Shown: positions 6,370 through 6,689 of the stretch, in pieces
How positions within the stretch are numbered: the stretch's first letter is position 1
Layout of the letters: each line of letters begins with the position of its first letter
NCBI GenBank assembly: GCA_902803185.1
Contig: CADCOV010000069.1
Coordinates: forward strand, 1-6,689
DNA from: an uncultured Eubacteriales bacterium
GTDB taxonomy: Bacteria; Bacillota; Clostridia; Peptostreptococcales; Anaerovoracaceae
Direction: 5' to 3'
Length of the DNA: 6,689 nt
Made by a program: the position numbers and the translations under genes
The notes under the pieces: model-generated
Seen by the model: the letters and a program-made list of their open reading frames with translations, nothing else
Told to the model about the DNA's origin: nothing
The model's database searches: none

Positions 6370-6689
6370 AGACGATCGGAGAACTCTTCGCCGGCTACGG
6401 GATCGGGACCACCGAGACCATGACGGCGCAGCTCGAACAGTATATGAAGGGGATCCTCTCCTGGAACGAGAAGATCAACCTGACCGCGATCAAGGACCCG
6501 GAGGAGTTCGTGATCAAGCATTACGTGGACTCCCTCAGGATCGCGGAACTGTCGGAATTCCAGGCTGCGGAGACCGTGATCGACGTGGGCACCGGCGGCG
6601 GGTTCCCGGGCGTGCCGCTGGCTGCGGCGGCGCCGGAGAAGCGCTTCCTCCTGATGGATTCCCTGAACAAGAGGATCAAGGTGATCCTG
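6366..6689 (+). CDS. rsmG: 16S rRNA (guanine-N7) methyltransferase RsmG, N-terminal part (truncated by window edge)
   Basis: RsmG (GidB) uses S-adenosylmethionine to methylate N7 of a guanine in the 530 loop of 16S rRNA (G527 in E. coli numbering). The 108 residues seen are in frame to the window end without a stop. They begin [14 protein letters not shown] and include [17 protein letters not shown] (32-48), KHYVDSL (51-57) and the SAM-binding glycine-rich motif [16 protein letters not shown] (71-86). These are the normal family landmarks in the normal order. The ATG overlaps the mnmG stop (ATGA, 6366-6369), so translation is probably coupled; GAGGG (6354-6358) lies 7 nt upstream. About half of the gene is missing to the right. 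Confidence 0.95.
   Translation, partial: MKTIGELFAGYGIGTTETMTAQLEQYMKGILSWNEKINLTAIKDPEEFVIKHYVDSLRIAELSEFQAAETVIDVGTGGGFPGVPLAAAAPEKRFLLMDSLNKRIKVIL

Noticed and set aside
1..6689. CRISPR arrays, insertion sequences, tRNA genes, defence or other accessory systems
   Set aside because: No spaced repeats, transposase motifs, terminal inverted repeats or tRNA-like folds were seen. The window is filled by conserved core genes in their usual order.

Overview
No previously undescribed system is visible in this window. It is the origin-proximal housekeeping cluster of a bacterial chromosome. A divergent pair, dnaA leftward and rpmH rightward, is separated by a short AT-rich spacer carrying DnaA boxes. 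To the right follow rpmH, rnpA, yidD, yidC, jag (khpB), mnmE, mnmG and rsmG, all on the + strand. This is the conserved gene order of Firmicutes. The mostly GC-rich coding sequence (locally about 70% in mnmG), the strong Shine-Dalgarno sites, and a short YidC without a lipoprotein signal suggest a high-GC member of the Clostridia. That placement is an inference, and I cannot name a genus.

Layout. Positions 1-302 hold the 5' end of dnaA on the minus strand; the gene continues beyond the left edge. Positions 303-549 are the dnaA-rpmH spacer. By hand count, 301-480 is about 34% GC. The spacer holds two perfect, inverted consensus DnaA boxes only 3 bp apart, weaker boxes on both sides, a well-formed sigma-A-type promoter for each divergent gene, and a small hairpin in the rpmH leader. 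Positions 550-3019 hold rpmH, rnpA, yidD, yidC and jag, tightly packed. A 9-bp hairpin with a T-rich tail at 3027-3056 separates jag from mnmE. Positions 3072-6689 hold mnmE, mnmG and the 5' part of rsmG, which runs off the right edge.

How the genes work together. DnaA acts on the neighbouring boxes, so the spacer is probably part of oriC and also controls dnaA. RpmH supplies a ribosomal protein, and RnpA the protein subunit of RNase P. YidD and YidC insert proteins into the membrane, and Jag/KhpB is the RNA-binding protein normally found beside YidC. MnmE and MnmG form one complex that modifies the wobble uridine of certain tRNAs. RsmG methylates 16S rRNA.

Points worth a second look are modest. 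They are the tight inverted DnaA-box pair, a DnaA-like box inside the dnaA promoter, an Arg/Gly/Asp-rich decapeptide repeat in the Jag linker, a hairpin terminator that coincides with a change in arginine codon choice, and a locally AT-rich block inside mnmG.
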